NCBI GenBank assembly: GCA_943908475.1
Contig: CALTTG010000020.1
Location: 1 to 64,000 of the forward strand
DNA: 64,000 bases
DNA from: an uncultured Burkholderiales bacterium
GTDB taxonomy: Bacteria > Pseudomonadota > Gammaproteobacteria > Burkholderiales > Burkholderiaceae_C
Direction of reading: 5' to 3'
Shown: positions 1-7,107 of the stretch, one piece after another
Layout of the letters: each line of letters starts with the position of its first letter
Position numbering within the stretch: the stretch's first letter is position 1
Notes under the pieces: generated by a model
Databases searched by the model: none
Told to the model about the DNA's origin: nothing
The model's input: only the letters and a program-made list of their open reading frames with translations
Position numbers and translations under genes: made by a program

Positions 1-54
1 CCCTGGCTCAAAATTCAATCGGCACGGTGGCTCAATTTTGAATCGGCGCCAACA
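1..54. mobile_element. Terminal end of an IS21-like insertion sequence (element continues to the left)
   Basis: Read on the minus strand, the segment begins TGTTGGCGCC at position 54 and carries two imperfect direct repeats, each beginning GCCGATT and ending TTGAGCCA, at 28-47 and 4-23. They match at 17 of 20 bases and lie 24 bp apart. A TGT end followed by repeated AT-cored blocks is the arrangement known for IS21-family ends, where the repeats are transposase sites. The transposase genes (istA/istB) would lie outside the window. The family call rests on remembered end structure, not on a search. Confidence 0.6.
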
Positions 55-795
55 CATCAAGACGTCTTGCGTCTGAAGGGACACGAGGTGCAGCTGGTCA
101 CCATCGAGCCAGGACCGAATTTGGGCGATGTCCAGTTGGGGGTCGATGTCGCGGCTGGATTTGAGCGCCATCTGCGCATCTCGGTGGGCAATGACGGTGC
201 CTTTGCCATTGACGAGCATTGCCATGCCGGAGGGGGTGGGTGAGATCGACCGCACGGTTTGCACCACCTTGTCCAGGAAGACATCGCCGCCGGCAATTGC
301 ATGCACCTGCCCGTCCTTTTTGTGAAGCGCGGTGAAGGTCACCACCAGTTTTTTGGTGCCCGCATCGATGTAAGGGGGGGTCAGCACCGCCTTGCCCTGC
401 TGAAGGGTCTGCTGGTACCAGGGGCGTTTGGTGGGGTTGTAGTCCGGGGCCAGGCCGGCGGGGTTGGCAAACACATACCTTGCATCGGCATAGCCCAGGT
501 AGGTGTTGTCGAGGTCACCCGCTTGGGTCAGCAATTGCAGGCCCTTCAACGGGTCGGCCTCGTCCACCAGTTGTTGGGTGCTGGCGATGACCAGGCTTTT
601 CTCGTGGGCCCATTCGGCCAGGGCGTGGGCTTGTGCCTCAACCAGCGCCTTGGTTTGTTGGTGCAGGCCTTCCGTGGCGTGCGAGTGTGCGGTGATCACG
701 TTGATGGCCGTCAAGGCCACCGTGCCAATGGCCACGCACACACCGATGATGAGCACCATCTGGTTCTTGAGTGAGGATCGGGTGATCGAAGGCAT
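55..795 (-). pseudogene. Cache-type chemoreceptor or sensor, 3' part removed by the insertion element
   Basis: The reading frame starts MPSITRSSLKNQ at 795 and stays open for about 247 codons until it meets the IS-like end at 54/55. A hydrophobic segment at about residues 13-35 is followed by an extracytoplasmic region with dCache-like motifs (KRPWYQQT, then PPYIDAGTKKLVVTF), as in methyl-accepting chemotaxis proteins and diguanylate cyclases. The second membrane helix, HAMP and signalling domains are missing, so the product should not signal. The frame runs on into the element with no stop inside the window. Chemoreceptor is likelier than cyclase but not proved. Confidence 0.65.
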
Positions 796-901
796 GGGTG
801 TTCCCGCGCAGACACTGATGTCCTTGCATCGGTTGCTGGCGCGCCTTCTTGTGCCTCATTCCTGCCGCCCCATGCACAAATGGGGGATGGGCGTGCGCAA
901 T

Positions 902-2116
902 TCACGCAACGTCGGGCTGAGGTGGTCGGGCAAACGGGGTGTGTTCGTGCAATTCACTGACATAAGCGGACACCCCTTGCCCCTCTCGTGCCAGAAAATC
1001 TTCCACGGCTTGGCTGAAGCGTGCGTCGGCCAACCAATGGGCTGACCAGGTGTTCACCGGCATCAGGCCTCGGGCCATTTTGTGCTCGCCTTGTGCCCCG
1101 CCTTCAAAGGTGTGAAACCCCTGATCAATGCACCAGTTCAGGGGGGCGTAGTAGCACAGCTCGAAGTGGAGGCAGGGGATGTCGGTGACACAGCCCCAGT
1201 AGCGCCCCCATGCGATCCGCCGTTCGGGGTCGATTGCCACCAGCGATGCGGCCACACGTTGGCCTTCACGCCAAGCGGTGAACATCAGCCAGTGTGTGGG
1301 CATGGTGCGCGCGACGGCCTCAAAAAACGCCCGGCTCAAGTAAGGTGAGCTGCCCCTGACCTCGTAGGTGCGGCAGTAGCAGGTGTAGAAGAAATCCCAA
1401 TCGGCCTGGGTGATCTCTGGCCCCTGGGCCACCGATACCGTCACGCCAGCATCCCTCACCTTGCGGCGCTCTTGCTGGATGTTCTTGCGCTTCTCGCGTT
1501 GCAGGCTGGCGGTGAAGTCCTCCCAGCGCGCATAGGGCGTGGGATGTCGGTTGTGCCAGTGGAACTGAACACCTTGCCGAACCAACCAGCCGGCCGACTG
1601 GACGGCCTTCAAGTCGTTCGCATCGGGAAACAACAAGTGGGCCGACGACCAACCGTGTTGCCGTGCGAGATTGACCATGCCTTGAAGCAAGGCCAGTCGC
1701 CCCTCATCGGAGCTGGCGAGCAGGCGTGAACCCGGCACAGGCGAGAACGGCGGCGCGCACAGCAGCTTGGGGTAGTAGTGCAGGCCATGCTGTTGGTACG
1801 CGTTGGCCCAGGCCCAGTCGAACACGTACTCGCCGTAGCTGTGGGCTTTCAAATAAAGCGCGCAGACCGCTTCGGGCGGTGACTGTGGCTCGCGGTGGGC
1901 GCTCAGGAAGAGGGGTGTCCAGCCGGTGTCTGGGCTGGCGCAGCCCGTGTCGTGCATGGCGCTGAGCCAGGCATGGTGGGTGAACGGGGTCGGGTGCGCA
2001 CTTTGGTCCCACAGGGCGTGCCAATGGGCGGGGTCAATGTCGTGCGGCGAATCGTGCAGTCTGATGTGCCAGGCCTCACGCAGGGTCAGGGGGCCATCGG
2101 GCGAGGTTCGGGGCAT
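902..2116 (-). CDS. FemAB-like GNAT acyltransferase (DUF482 family)
   Basis: This 404-residue protein matches the DUF482 / COG3146 family of GNAT-fold proteins related to the peptidoglycan-modifying FemAB group. Family features visible are SYGEYVFDWAWA, the basic stretch LQREKRKNIQQERRKV, YCRTYEVRGSSPYL, the strand WGRYWGCVTDIPCLHFELCYY, and a C-terminal FEGGAQGEHKMARG-like block. No signal peptide is seen, so it should be cytoplasmic. The substrate of this family is not established. Start is the ATG at 2116; the next gene upstream (DUF4148) ends 60 bp away on the same strand, with a small hairpin between. Confidence 0.8.
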   Translation of the reverse strand: MPRTSPDGPLTLREAWHIRLHDSPHDIDPAHWHALWDQSAHPTPFTHHAWLSAMHDTGCASPDTGWTPLFLSAHREPQSPPEAVCALYLKAHSYGEYVFDWAWANAYQQHGLHYYPKLLCAPPFSPVPGSRLLASSDEGRLALLQGMVNLARQHGWSSAHLLFPDANDLKAVQSAGWLVRQGVQFHWHNRHPTPYARWEDFTASLQREKRKNIQQERRKVRDAGVTVSVAQGPEITQADWDFFYTCYCRTYEVRGSSPYLSRAFFEAVARTMPTHWLMFTAWREGQRVAASLVAIDPERRIAWGRYWGCVTDIPCLHFELCYYAPLNWCIDQGFHTFEGGAQGEHKMARGLMPVNTWSAHWLADARFSQAVEDFLAREGQGVSAYVSELHEHTPFARPPQPDVA

Positions 2117-2132
2117 GGCGCGAGGCAGGGCG

Positions 2133-2148
2133 GTGACTGAAGAGTCAC
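2133..2148. terminator. Small hairpin between the DUF4148 gene and the acyltransferase gene
   Basis: A 6-bp stem GTGACT/AGTCAC with a GAAG loop lies between the DUF4148 stop codon and the acyltransferase start. There is no clear U-tract on either strand, so it may be a weak terminator, an mRNA-processing hairpin, or chance. Confidence 0.25.
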
Positions 2149-2176
2149 TCTAACCCAGCCTCGCTGCCCTCGGGCA

Positions 2177-2521
2177 TCAACGCTTGCCGGCGAACTGGTT
2201 GTCGCGGGCTTGACCACGGGCCACGGCGTCGGCCATGCGTTGGTTCAGCACGTCCATTTCGATGTCGCCGGTCGCGACGAAGGCAGTCGTGCTTTGACGA
2301 ACGGTCGCGGCGGGCACCTTGACCTGGCGGGGATAGGCCGAGGGGAACAGCTCGTTGAGCTTCTTGCCGGTTTCATAGTCGACGACATCGCCGGCACGGA
2401 TGGCTTCAGCGGCCTCGGCCTTGACTTCGGCGCGCGTCAGGTTGCTTTGAGCGTTGGCAGCGCCAGCGAAGGCGATGACAGCGGACACGATGGACAGGGT
2501 AACGATGCGAGTGGCGTTCAT
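2177..2521 (-). CDS. DUF4148 family small secreted protein
   Basis: The product is 114 residues with a clean signal peptide (MNATRIVTLSIVSAVIAFAGAANAQS, cut after ANA). The mature part carries the DUF4148 pattern LTRAEVKAEAAEAIRAGDVVDYETGKKLNELFP. These small periplasmic or exported proteins are abundant in Burkholderiales and have no known function. The start at 2521 is chosen because GGAG sits six bases upstream and the signal peptide begins there; a longer frame to 2632 would put an implausible leader in front. It is divergent from the LysR gene and may be its target. Confidence 0.8.
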   Translation of the reverse strand: MNATRIVTLSIVSAVIAFAGAANAQSNLTRAEVKAEAAEAIRAGDVVDYETGKKLNELFPSAYPRQVKVPAATVRQSTTAFVATGDIEMDVLNQRMADAVARGQARDNQFAGKR

Positions 2522-2621
2522 GATCAGCTCCAGGACAAAAGGTTGGTTGAACAGGAGGTGCTGTGTTTCGCTTCCGGCGTTTGCGTTCTGCGGCATCGGC
2601 ATCACCATGGACTCCACTGTA

Positions 2622-2632
2622 TTGATGATCAA
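2622..2632. promoter_or_regulatory. Candidate LysR-type operator half (palindrome TTGATGATCAA)
   Basis: An 11-bp palindrome TTGATGATCAA lies in the AT-rich gap between the divergent DUF4148 and LysR genes, about 70 bp before the LysR start. It shares the TTGAT/ATCAA theme with the dyad at 2664-2685. Assignment to this regulator is inference from position. Confidence 0.35.
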
Positions 2633-2663
2633 ACGATTGAAAAATGCCTAATTTGTCCTTGAG

Positions 2664-2685
2664 TTATTGATGAATTTGTCAATAA
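2664..2685. promoter_or_regulatory. Candidate autoregulatory operator of the LysR gene
   Basis: A perfect 7-bp inverted repeat, TTATTGA and TCAATAA separated by 8 bases, ends 7 bp before the LysR start codon. LysR-type regulators usually bind such interrupted dyads in the gap shared with a divergent gene and repress themselves from there. The surrounding AT-rich sequence contrasts with the GC-rich genes. Confidence 0.5.
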
Positions 2686-2692
2686 TTGGGCC

Positions 2693-3631
2693 ATGGACCG
2701 ATTCAACGCCATGCGCACCTTCACCCTGGTGGTGGACCAGGGATCCTTCGCGGCCGCGGCCCGACAGCTCGATGTGGACCAGGCCCTGGTCACCCGACAG
2801 GTCGCGGCGCTGGAGCAGCACCTCAAGGTGAAACTGCTGGAGCGCACCACCCGCTCCATGCGATTGACCGAGGCGGGTGAGGCCTACCTGGCCCGTTGCC
2901 GGGACATCCTCAGCGATGTCGATGAAGCCGAGGCCTTGGTCGGGCAGGCCCATGTGTCCATGGAAGGACGCATCCGCATGGCCGTTCCCACCCTGTTTGG
3001 CAAGAACGCGGTGTGCGGTCAACTGGCCGACTTGCTGGCCCAGTTCCCCAAGCTCACGGTCGACATTGCCATGCTCGACCGGCCGGTGGACCCGGTGGCC
3101 GAGGGCTTTGATGTCGTCATTGCCGACGCGTCATTGGGGGTCTCACCCAGCGCGATTTCTCGTCCAGTGATGTCGGTGCCCTTGTGGTTGGGGGCCTCGC
3201 CCGCTTACCTCGCGGCCCACGGTATGCCGCAGCACCCCAGGGACTTGGCCGACCATCAGGCCGTCAGTCAGTGGCTGGTCGGCGATCAGGGGCCATCGAT
3301 CGAAACCTGGTCGCTGCACCACGTGGACGGCGAGTCCTTCACCGTCAGCCTGCCGGCGGCGCTCCGTGCGAACAACTTCGCCCTGAGCCTGCAGTCGGTC
3401 GCGCTGGGCCTGGGCATCGGGCGCTTCACCCCCCGCATCCTGAGCGAGGAAATGAGCCAGGGCACCGTGGTGCGGGTGTTGCCCCAATGGCATGCCGGCA
3501 TGATGGGTTTCAGCCTGATCTACCCCAGCCGACGGTTGGTGCCTCAACGGGTGCGCACGGTGATCGATGCGATCGTGGCCCAGTTCGACATGCTGTCGAA
3601 TCAGTCCATCACCGAGCCGCTGTGTCGCTGA
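2693..3631 (+). CDS. LysR-family transcriptional regulator
   Basis: The 312-residue product has the N-terminal winged helix-turn-helix of LysR proteins at residues 1-60 (MDRFNAMRTFTLVVDQGSFAAAARQLDV, then QALVTRQVAALEQHLKVKLLERTTRSMRLTEAGEAYL). A substrate-binding domain follows from about residue 90 to 300. It resembles the CrgA/YafC-like subgroup of small-molecule-responsive regulators, but the inducer cannot be read from sequence. It is divergent from the DUF4148 gene and has two dyads upstream. Its 3' end overlaps the convergent comF by 31 bp. Confidence 0.85.
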   Translation: MDRFNAMRTFTLVVDQGSFAAAARQLDVDQALVTRQVAALEQHLKVKLLERTTRSMRLTEAGEAYLARCRDILSDVDEAEALVGQAHVSMEGRIRMAVPTLFGKNAVCGQLADLLAQFPKLTVDIAMLDRPVDPVAEGFDVVIADASLGVSPSAISRPVMSVPLWLGASPAYLAAHGMPQHPRDLADHQAVSQWLVGDQGPSIETWSLHHVDGESFTVSLPAALRANNFALSLQSVALGLGIGRFTPRILSEEMSQGTVVRVLPQWHAGMMGFSLIYPSRRLVPQRVRTVIDAIVAQFDMLSNQSITEPLCR

Positions 3632-4389
3632 TGGGTGGGGGTGCGGGCCACCACCCACACCGACACCTCTCGCACGCCGGCTTGCCACAGGGTGCGTGCA
3701 GCTTCGTTGGCGGTGGCGCCGGTGGTCAGCACATCGTCGACGAGGGCCACATGCCGGCCTCGCAAGGCGCGAAGCGCTGAAGGCGAGACGGCGAACGCCC
3801 CACGAATCTGCTGCGCGCGCGCATCGGCGTTCAGCCCCATCAGGCGTTCGGTGTGCTGTTGGCGCACTAAACCCTCGTTCAACACCGGCAGTTTCAAGGA
3901 CGCGCCCAAGTGCTGGGCCAGCAGCGCCGACTGGTTGTAGCCTCGCTCGGCCAGCCGCTGGCCCGACAGTGGCATCGACACCAGCACGGTGGGGGCGCCG
4001 GGGCGCAGCACCTTGCCAGTGCGCCGGGGCGCAGCGCGCGACGAGGCGCTCGACGGCGGACGCGGCCCCCAGCGCTGCAAGGCCGACAAGGCCAACATCC
4101 GGGCCAAAGAGTGCGCCATCACGGTGTCTTGCCGAAACTTGAGCCGAGTGATGAGGTTGGACCATGGCAGCGTGTAGTCCAGTGCCGCCAGTGCATGGTC
4201 AAACTGGGGTGGCAGGTCGTCGCATGGCTCGCAAACCGACACGCCGAAGGAGACGGGCAAGGCACAACGGCGACACCGAGGCTGATCCAAGCCTGCGGCC
4301 AAGGTGCAGGAGGCACAAAACGTGTGAGATTGCCAGCGATGGCACGCCCTGCACAGGGTCGGCCAGCGCCAAGAGTGGGGCCAAAGCAT
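3601..4389 (-). CDS. comF: ComF-family phosphoribosyltransferase-like protein
   Basis: The 262-residue protein has the ComF layout: an N-terminal cysteine-rich double zinc ribbon (CRAC...CASC then CRRC...CEPC) and a C-terminal type I phosphoribosyltransferase domain with the PRPP loop VALVDDVLTTGATANEA. ComF homologues are linked to DNA uptake and amidophosphoribosyl chemistry, but the reaction is not settled. Start is ATG 4389 (MLWPHSW), which puts the zinc ribbon near the N terminus. It is divergent from the BioC-like gene across 78 bp, an arrangement common in Burkholderiales. Confidence 0.85.
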   Translation of the reverse strand: MLWPHSWRWPTLCRACHRWQSHTFCASCTLAAGLDQPRCRRCALPVSFGVSVCEPCDDLPPQFDHALAALDYTLPWSNLITRLKFRQDTVMAHSLARMLALSALQRWGPRPPSSASSRAAPRRTGKVLRPGAPTVLVSMPLSGQRLAERGYNQSALLAQHLGASLKLPVLNEGLVRQQHTERLMGLNADARAQQIRGAFAVSPSALRALRGRHVALVDDVLTTGATANEAARTLWQAGVREVSVWVVARTPTHQRHSGSVMD

Positions 4390-4467
4390 CGGATCAATAT
4401 ACTCACGGGCCTGACGCCTCACATCGCTCTCCCGAGGGTTGTCAAACCCCTGACCGAACTCTCCCTC

Positions 4468-5412
4468 ATGGACCTTTCCCACACCACCGAGCCACGGCCC
4501 CCGATGGCCCCCCAGCCCGCCGCGTTGACCCGTCAGCTGGATCGCCTGGCTCGCCGGTCCGAGGTGGCCTGGCTGCAGGGCGAGGTGGCGAGGCGGCTGG
4601 GAGGCAAGCTGCAAGCCATCTTGCTCGAGCCCAGCCATTGGGTGGACTGGTCGGGCTGGTTGGGACAGGGCGCCGATGTGGTGGGACAGCGCTACCCACA
4701 GGCGCATCGCTGGGTGCATGAGCCCCACCCCGAGTTGCAGGCCCGTTCGCGCGCGCAGTGGTTGGCCGACCACCCCTCGCCCTGGTGGGCGCGGTGGAAA
4801 AAAGTCCATCCGCCCGTGTTTGACGCCTGGCCCGTGGATGCGCCCGATTGGCCCGCCGAGGGGGCGGGGCTGGTCTGGGCCAACATGGTGTTGCATGCCA
4901 GCCCCGATCTGCCAGCGTTGTTCGAGGCCTGGCACCGCATGCTCAAGGTCGATGGTTTTGTCATGTGCAGCGGCCTGGGTCCCGACACCGCCCGGGAGTT
5001 GAGAGCGTTGTACCGTGCGATGGGTTGGGGTTTGCCCACAATCGATTTCATCGACATGCATGACCTGGGCGATGCCATGGTTCAGGCGGGCTTTGCCGAC
5101 CCTGTCATGGACATGGAGCGCCTGACCTTGACTTGGGCAGATGCGCCCGCCATGCTGGACGAGCTCACCACGTGGGGCGGCAACGTGGCCTCCGGGCGCT
5201 TCACCGGCTTGCGCACCCCTCGCTGGCGCCAAGCCTTGCTCGATGGCATCCAGCAGCAGTTGGGTCGCCCTGACGGTCGTGTGGGACTGACCCTGGAGTT
5301 GGTCTACGGTCATGCCGTCAAACCGCAACCCAAGGCCCGGGTTCAGCCCGAGACCAAAGTGTCGCTGGATGACATGCGTCGCATGGTCCGCCAGCCTGGC
5401 CCACCCCGGTGA
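4468..5412 (+). CDS. BioC-like methyltransferase-fold protein with a degraded SAM loop
   Basis: The 314-residue product resembles the BioC-like (malonyl-ACP O-methyltransferase) proteins next to comF in Burkholderiales. The C-terminal half is well kept: GLVWANMVLHASPDLPALFEAWHRMLKVDG, then TIDFIDMHDLGDAMVQAGFADPVMDMERLTLT. The SAM-binding motif I, normally of the type VLDxGxGxG, reads WVDWSGWLGQGADV, so the glycine-rich loop is altered and activity in biotin synthesis is doubtful. Start is ATG 4468, because a longer frame would run back through comF. No bio genes are nearby. Confidence 0.65.
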   Translation: MDLSHTTEPRPPMAPQPAALTRQLDRLARRSEVAWLQGEVARRLGGKLQAILLEPSHWVDWSGWLGQGADVVGQRYPQAHRWVHEPHPELQARSRAQWLADHPSPWWARWKKVHPPVFDAWPVDAPDWPAEGAGLVWANMVLHASPDLPALFEAWHRMLKVDGFVMCSGLGPDTARELRALYRAMGWGLPTIDFIDMHDLGDAMVQAGFADPVMDMERLTLTWADAPAMLDELTTWGGNVASGRFTGLRTPRWRQALLDGIQQQLGRPDGRVGLTLELVYGHAVKPQPKARVQPETKVSLDDMRRMVRQPGPPR

Positions 5413-5464
5413 ATCTCGTCCGGCCCGGGGTATGACACAGTCGGCCGCTGCTGTCGACTCTTTT

Positions 5465-5493
5465 GCAAGGTGATGCATTCCGACATCACTTGC
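5465..5493. promoter_or_regulatory. Imperfect dyad upstream of the coxB promoter
   Basis: GCAAGGTGATG is followed after eight bases by CATCACTTGC, an inverted repeat with one base missing from the right arm. It ends about 35 bp before the putative -35 box, a usual place for an activator. No known regulator can be assigned from the sequence. Confidence 0.35.
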
Positions 5494-5528
5494 GGGTAAA
5501 CCTGTGGCGAAGTAGGCCTCATCAGGCC

Positions 5529-5557
5529 TTGAGGCAAATCAAGTGCATGCCTAGAAT
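5529..5557 (+). promoter_or_regulatory. Predicted sigma-70 promoter for the cox cluster
   Basis: TTGAGG at 5529-5534 and TAGAAT at 5552-5557 are separated by exactly 17 bases and match the -35 (4/6) and -10 (5/6) consensus. It lies about 350 bp upstream of coxB on the coding strand and is the best promoter-like pair I found in the gap. No experimental start is known. Confidence 0.45.
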
Positions 5558-5905
5558 GCCCCTCAAGTAGAGGTTGTGTGTGTTGCTGATTTGTTGCTGC
5601 ACCGCAATTTCTTGTTTGGCGTTGTTGATTTCCTCGGGCGGTTGATCGGCTGGGTTCACAAGACAAGCCGACCGAACCGCTGCGAATCGGAGTGATGGCT
5701 TCATGCCTGCCGCCTTGTCGCACGGATTTCTGGTCACCCCTTCAGGCACAGGCCTGTCGGCGCACTGCCCCCATTCGACGAATGCCCTTCGTGGTGCCGC
5801 TGTGGTCGGTCACCCGAGCGCCGTTCATGCGACCGCTCCCACCGACGCCCCCATGTCCCTGACCCGCCAGGGGCTGGCTCAGATTTCCGCTAGCGAGACG
5901 AGACC

Positions 5906-7090
5906 ATGACACACGCTTCCCCGTCGACCTTGATGCTGCGTGGCCGACAGGCCGTTCAAATGGCGTCAGCGGCGCCTCTTGCGCTGATGACTCAGGCTGC
6001 TTGGGCGGTCAATGACTTGCCTGGGGGGCCCGCGGTGCGTCAGTTCGATTTGCCGCCGCCGGCCACCCGCATCGCCGCGGCTCAGCAAGACCTCCACGTC
6101 ATGATGCTCTGGATCTGCGGCGTCATTTGCGTGGCCGTGTTCGGGGTGATGTTTTATTCCATTTATGCCCACCGCAAGTCCAAGGGTGCCAAGTCGGCCG
6201 ACTTTCACGAGTCGACCACGGTGGAAATCATCTGGACCGTGATCCCGTTCCTGATCGTCATCGGCATGGCCTTGCCCGCCACCAAGGTGGTGGTGGCGCA
6301 GAAAGACACCACCAACGCCGACCTCACGGTCAAAGCCACGGGCTACCAGTGGAAATGGGGCTATGACTACCTCAAGGGCCCGGGTGAGGGCATCCAGTTG
6401 ATATCCACACTGGACGCCAGCCAGCGAGCACTGTCCGACGAAGGCAAGCCTGCGGGTGACAACTACCTGCTCAAGGTCGACGAACCGCTGGTGGTGCCCG
6501 TGGGCAAGAAAATCCGTGTCATCACCACGGCCAATGACGTGATCCACAGCTTCATGGTGCCGGCGTTTGGCATCAAGCAAGACGCCATTCCCGGTTTCGT
6601 GCGCGACACCTGGTTCAAGGCCGAAAAGACGGGTGATTTCTACGGCCAGTGCGCCGAGCTGTGTGGCAAGGAGCACGCCTACATGCCCATCCATGTGCGC
6701 GTGCTGTCGGAAGACGACTACGCCAAATGGGCCGAAGGCAAACTCAAGCTGCAGGCCGCCAAGGCCGACGACCCCAACAAGGTCTGGACCCAAAGCGACC
6801 TGATCGCCCGCGGCGAAAAGGTGTATGCCGCCAACTGTGCGGCCTGCCACCAAGCCAATGGCAAGGGCGGTGGGGCCATCAAGGCCGTTGACGGCTCGGC
6901 CGTGGTGCTGGACGCCGACAAGGGCAAGCAGATCAATGTGCTGCTCAATGGCCAGAACAACATCATGCCGGCCTGGCGTCAGTTGTCTGACACCGAGATC
7001 GCGGCCGTGATCACCTACACCAAGAACAGCTGGTCGAACAAGACTGGCCAGACCGTGCAGCCCGCCGAAGTGCTGGCCGCTCGCAAGTGA
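5906..7090 (+). CDS. coxB: Cytochrome c oxidase subunit II with C-terminal cytochrome c domain
   Basis: The 394-residue subunit II takes electrons from cytochrome c through the CuA centre of aa3 oxidase in the inner membrane. A signal-like segment precedes VNDLPGGPAV; two helices follow at about 65-88 and 108-130. CuA ligands are complete: H214, C249, E251, C253, H257 and M260. A fused class I cytochrome c domain begins near 297 with the heme motif CAACH at 311-315 and a NNIMPAW-type Met region, so this is the caa3-like form. It opens the oxidase gene run; the ctaD start lies 17 bp after its stop. Confidence 0.95.
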   Translation: MTHASPSTLMLRGRQAVQMASAAPLALMTQAAWAVNDLPGGPAVRQFDLPPPATRIAAAQQDLHVMMLWICGVICVAVFGVMFYSIYAHRKSKGAKSADFHESTTVEIIWTVIPFLIVIGMALPATKVVVAQKDTTNADLTVKATGYQWKWGYDYLKGPGEGIQLISTLDASQRALSDEGKPAGDNYLLKVDEPLVVPVGKKIRVITTANDVIHSFMVPAFGIKQDAIPGFVRDTWFKAEKTGDFYGQCAELCGKEHAYMPIHVRVLSEDDYAKWAEGKLKLQAAKADDPNKVWTQSDLIARGEKVYAANCAACHQANGKGGGAIKAVDGSAVVLDADKGKQINVLLNGQNNIMPAWRQLSDTEIAAVITYTKNSWSNKTGQTVQPAEVLAARK

Positions 7091-7107
7091 TTCAGAAAGG
7101 ACAAGAC

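Larger units (their letters stand above)
5413..5905. other. 493-bp non-coding leader before the cytochrome oxidase cluster
   Basis: No convincing gene is seen here. The frames present have third-position GC near 50 percent, against the strong GC bias of neighbouring genes. The stretch holds an imperfect dyad at 5465-5493 and a good sigma-70-like promoter at 5529-5557 pointing at coxB. If that promoter is used, the coxB transcript has a leader of roughly 340 bases, long enough for regulation in the RNA. I find no recognisable riboswitch. Confidence 0.6.

Noticed and set aside
3601..5478. Reading the whole 625-codon minus-strand frame as one protein with ComF
   Set aside because: The first 363 codons are opposite the BioC-like gene and show no domain. 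ComF's zinc ribbon begins right after ATG 4389.
5522..5704. Small frame of about 60 codons on the minus strand in the coxB leader
   Set aside because: Third-position GC is near 50 percent, unlike all neighbouring genes, and no family or clear ribosome site is seen. The promoter at 5529-5557 lies within it.
5703..5909. Small plus-strand frame of 68 codons ending at the coxB start
   Set aside because: There is no ribosome site or family, and its composition does not look coding. It only happens to end over the coxB ATG.
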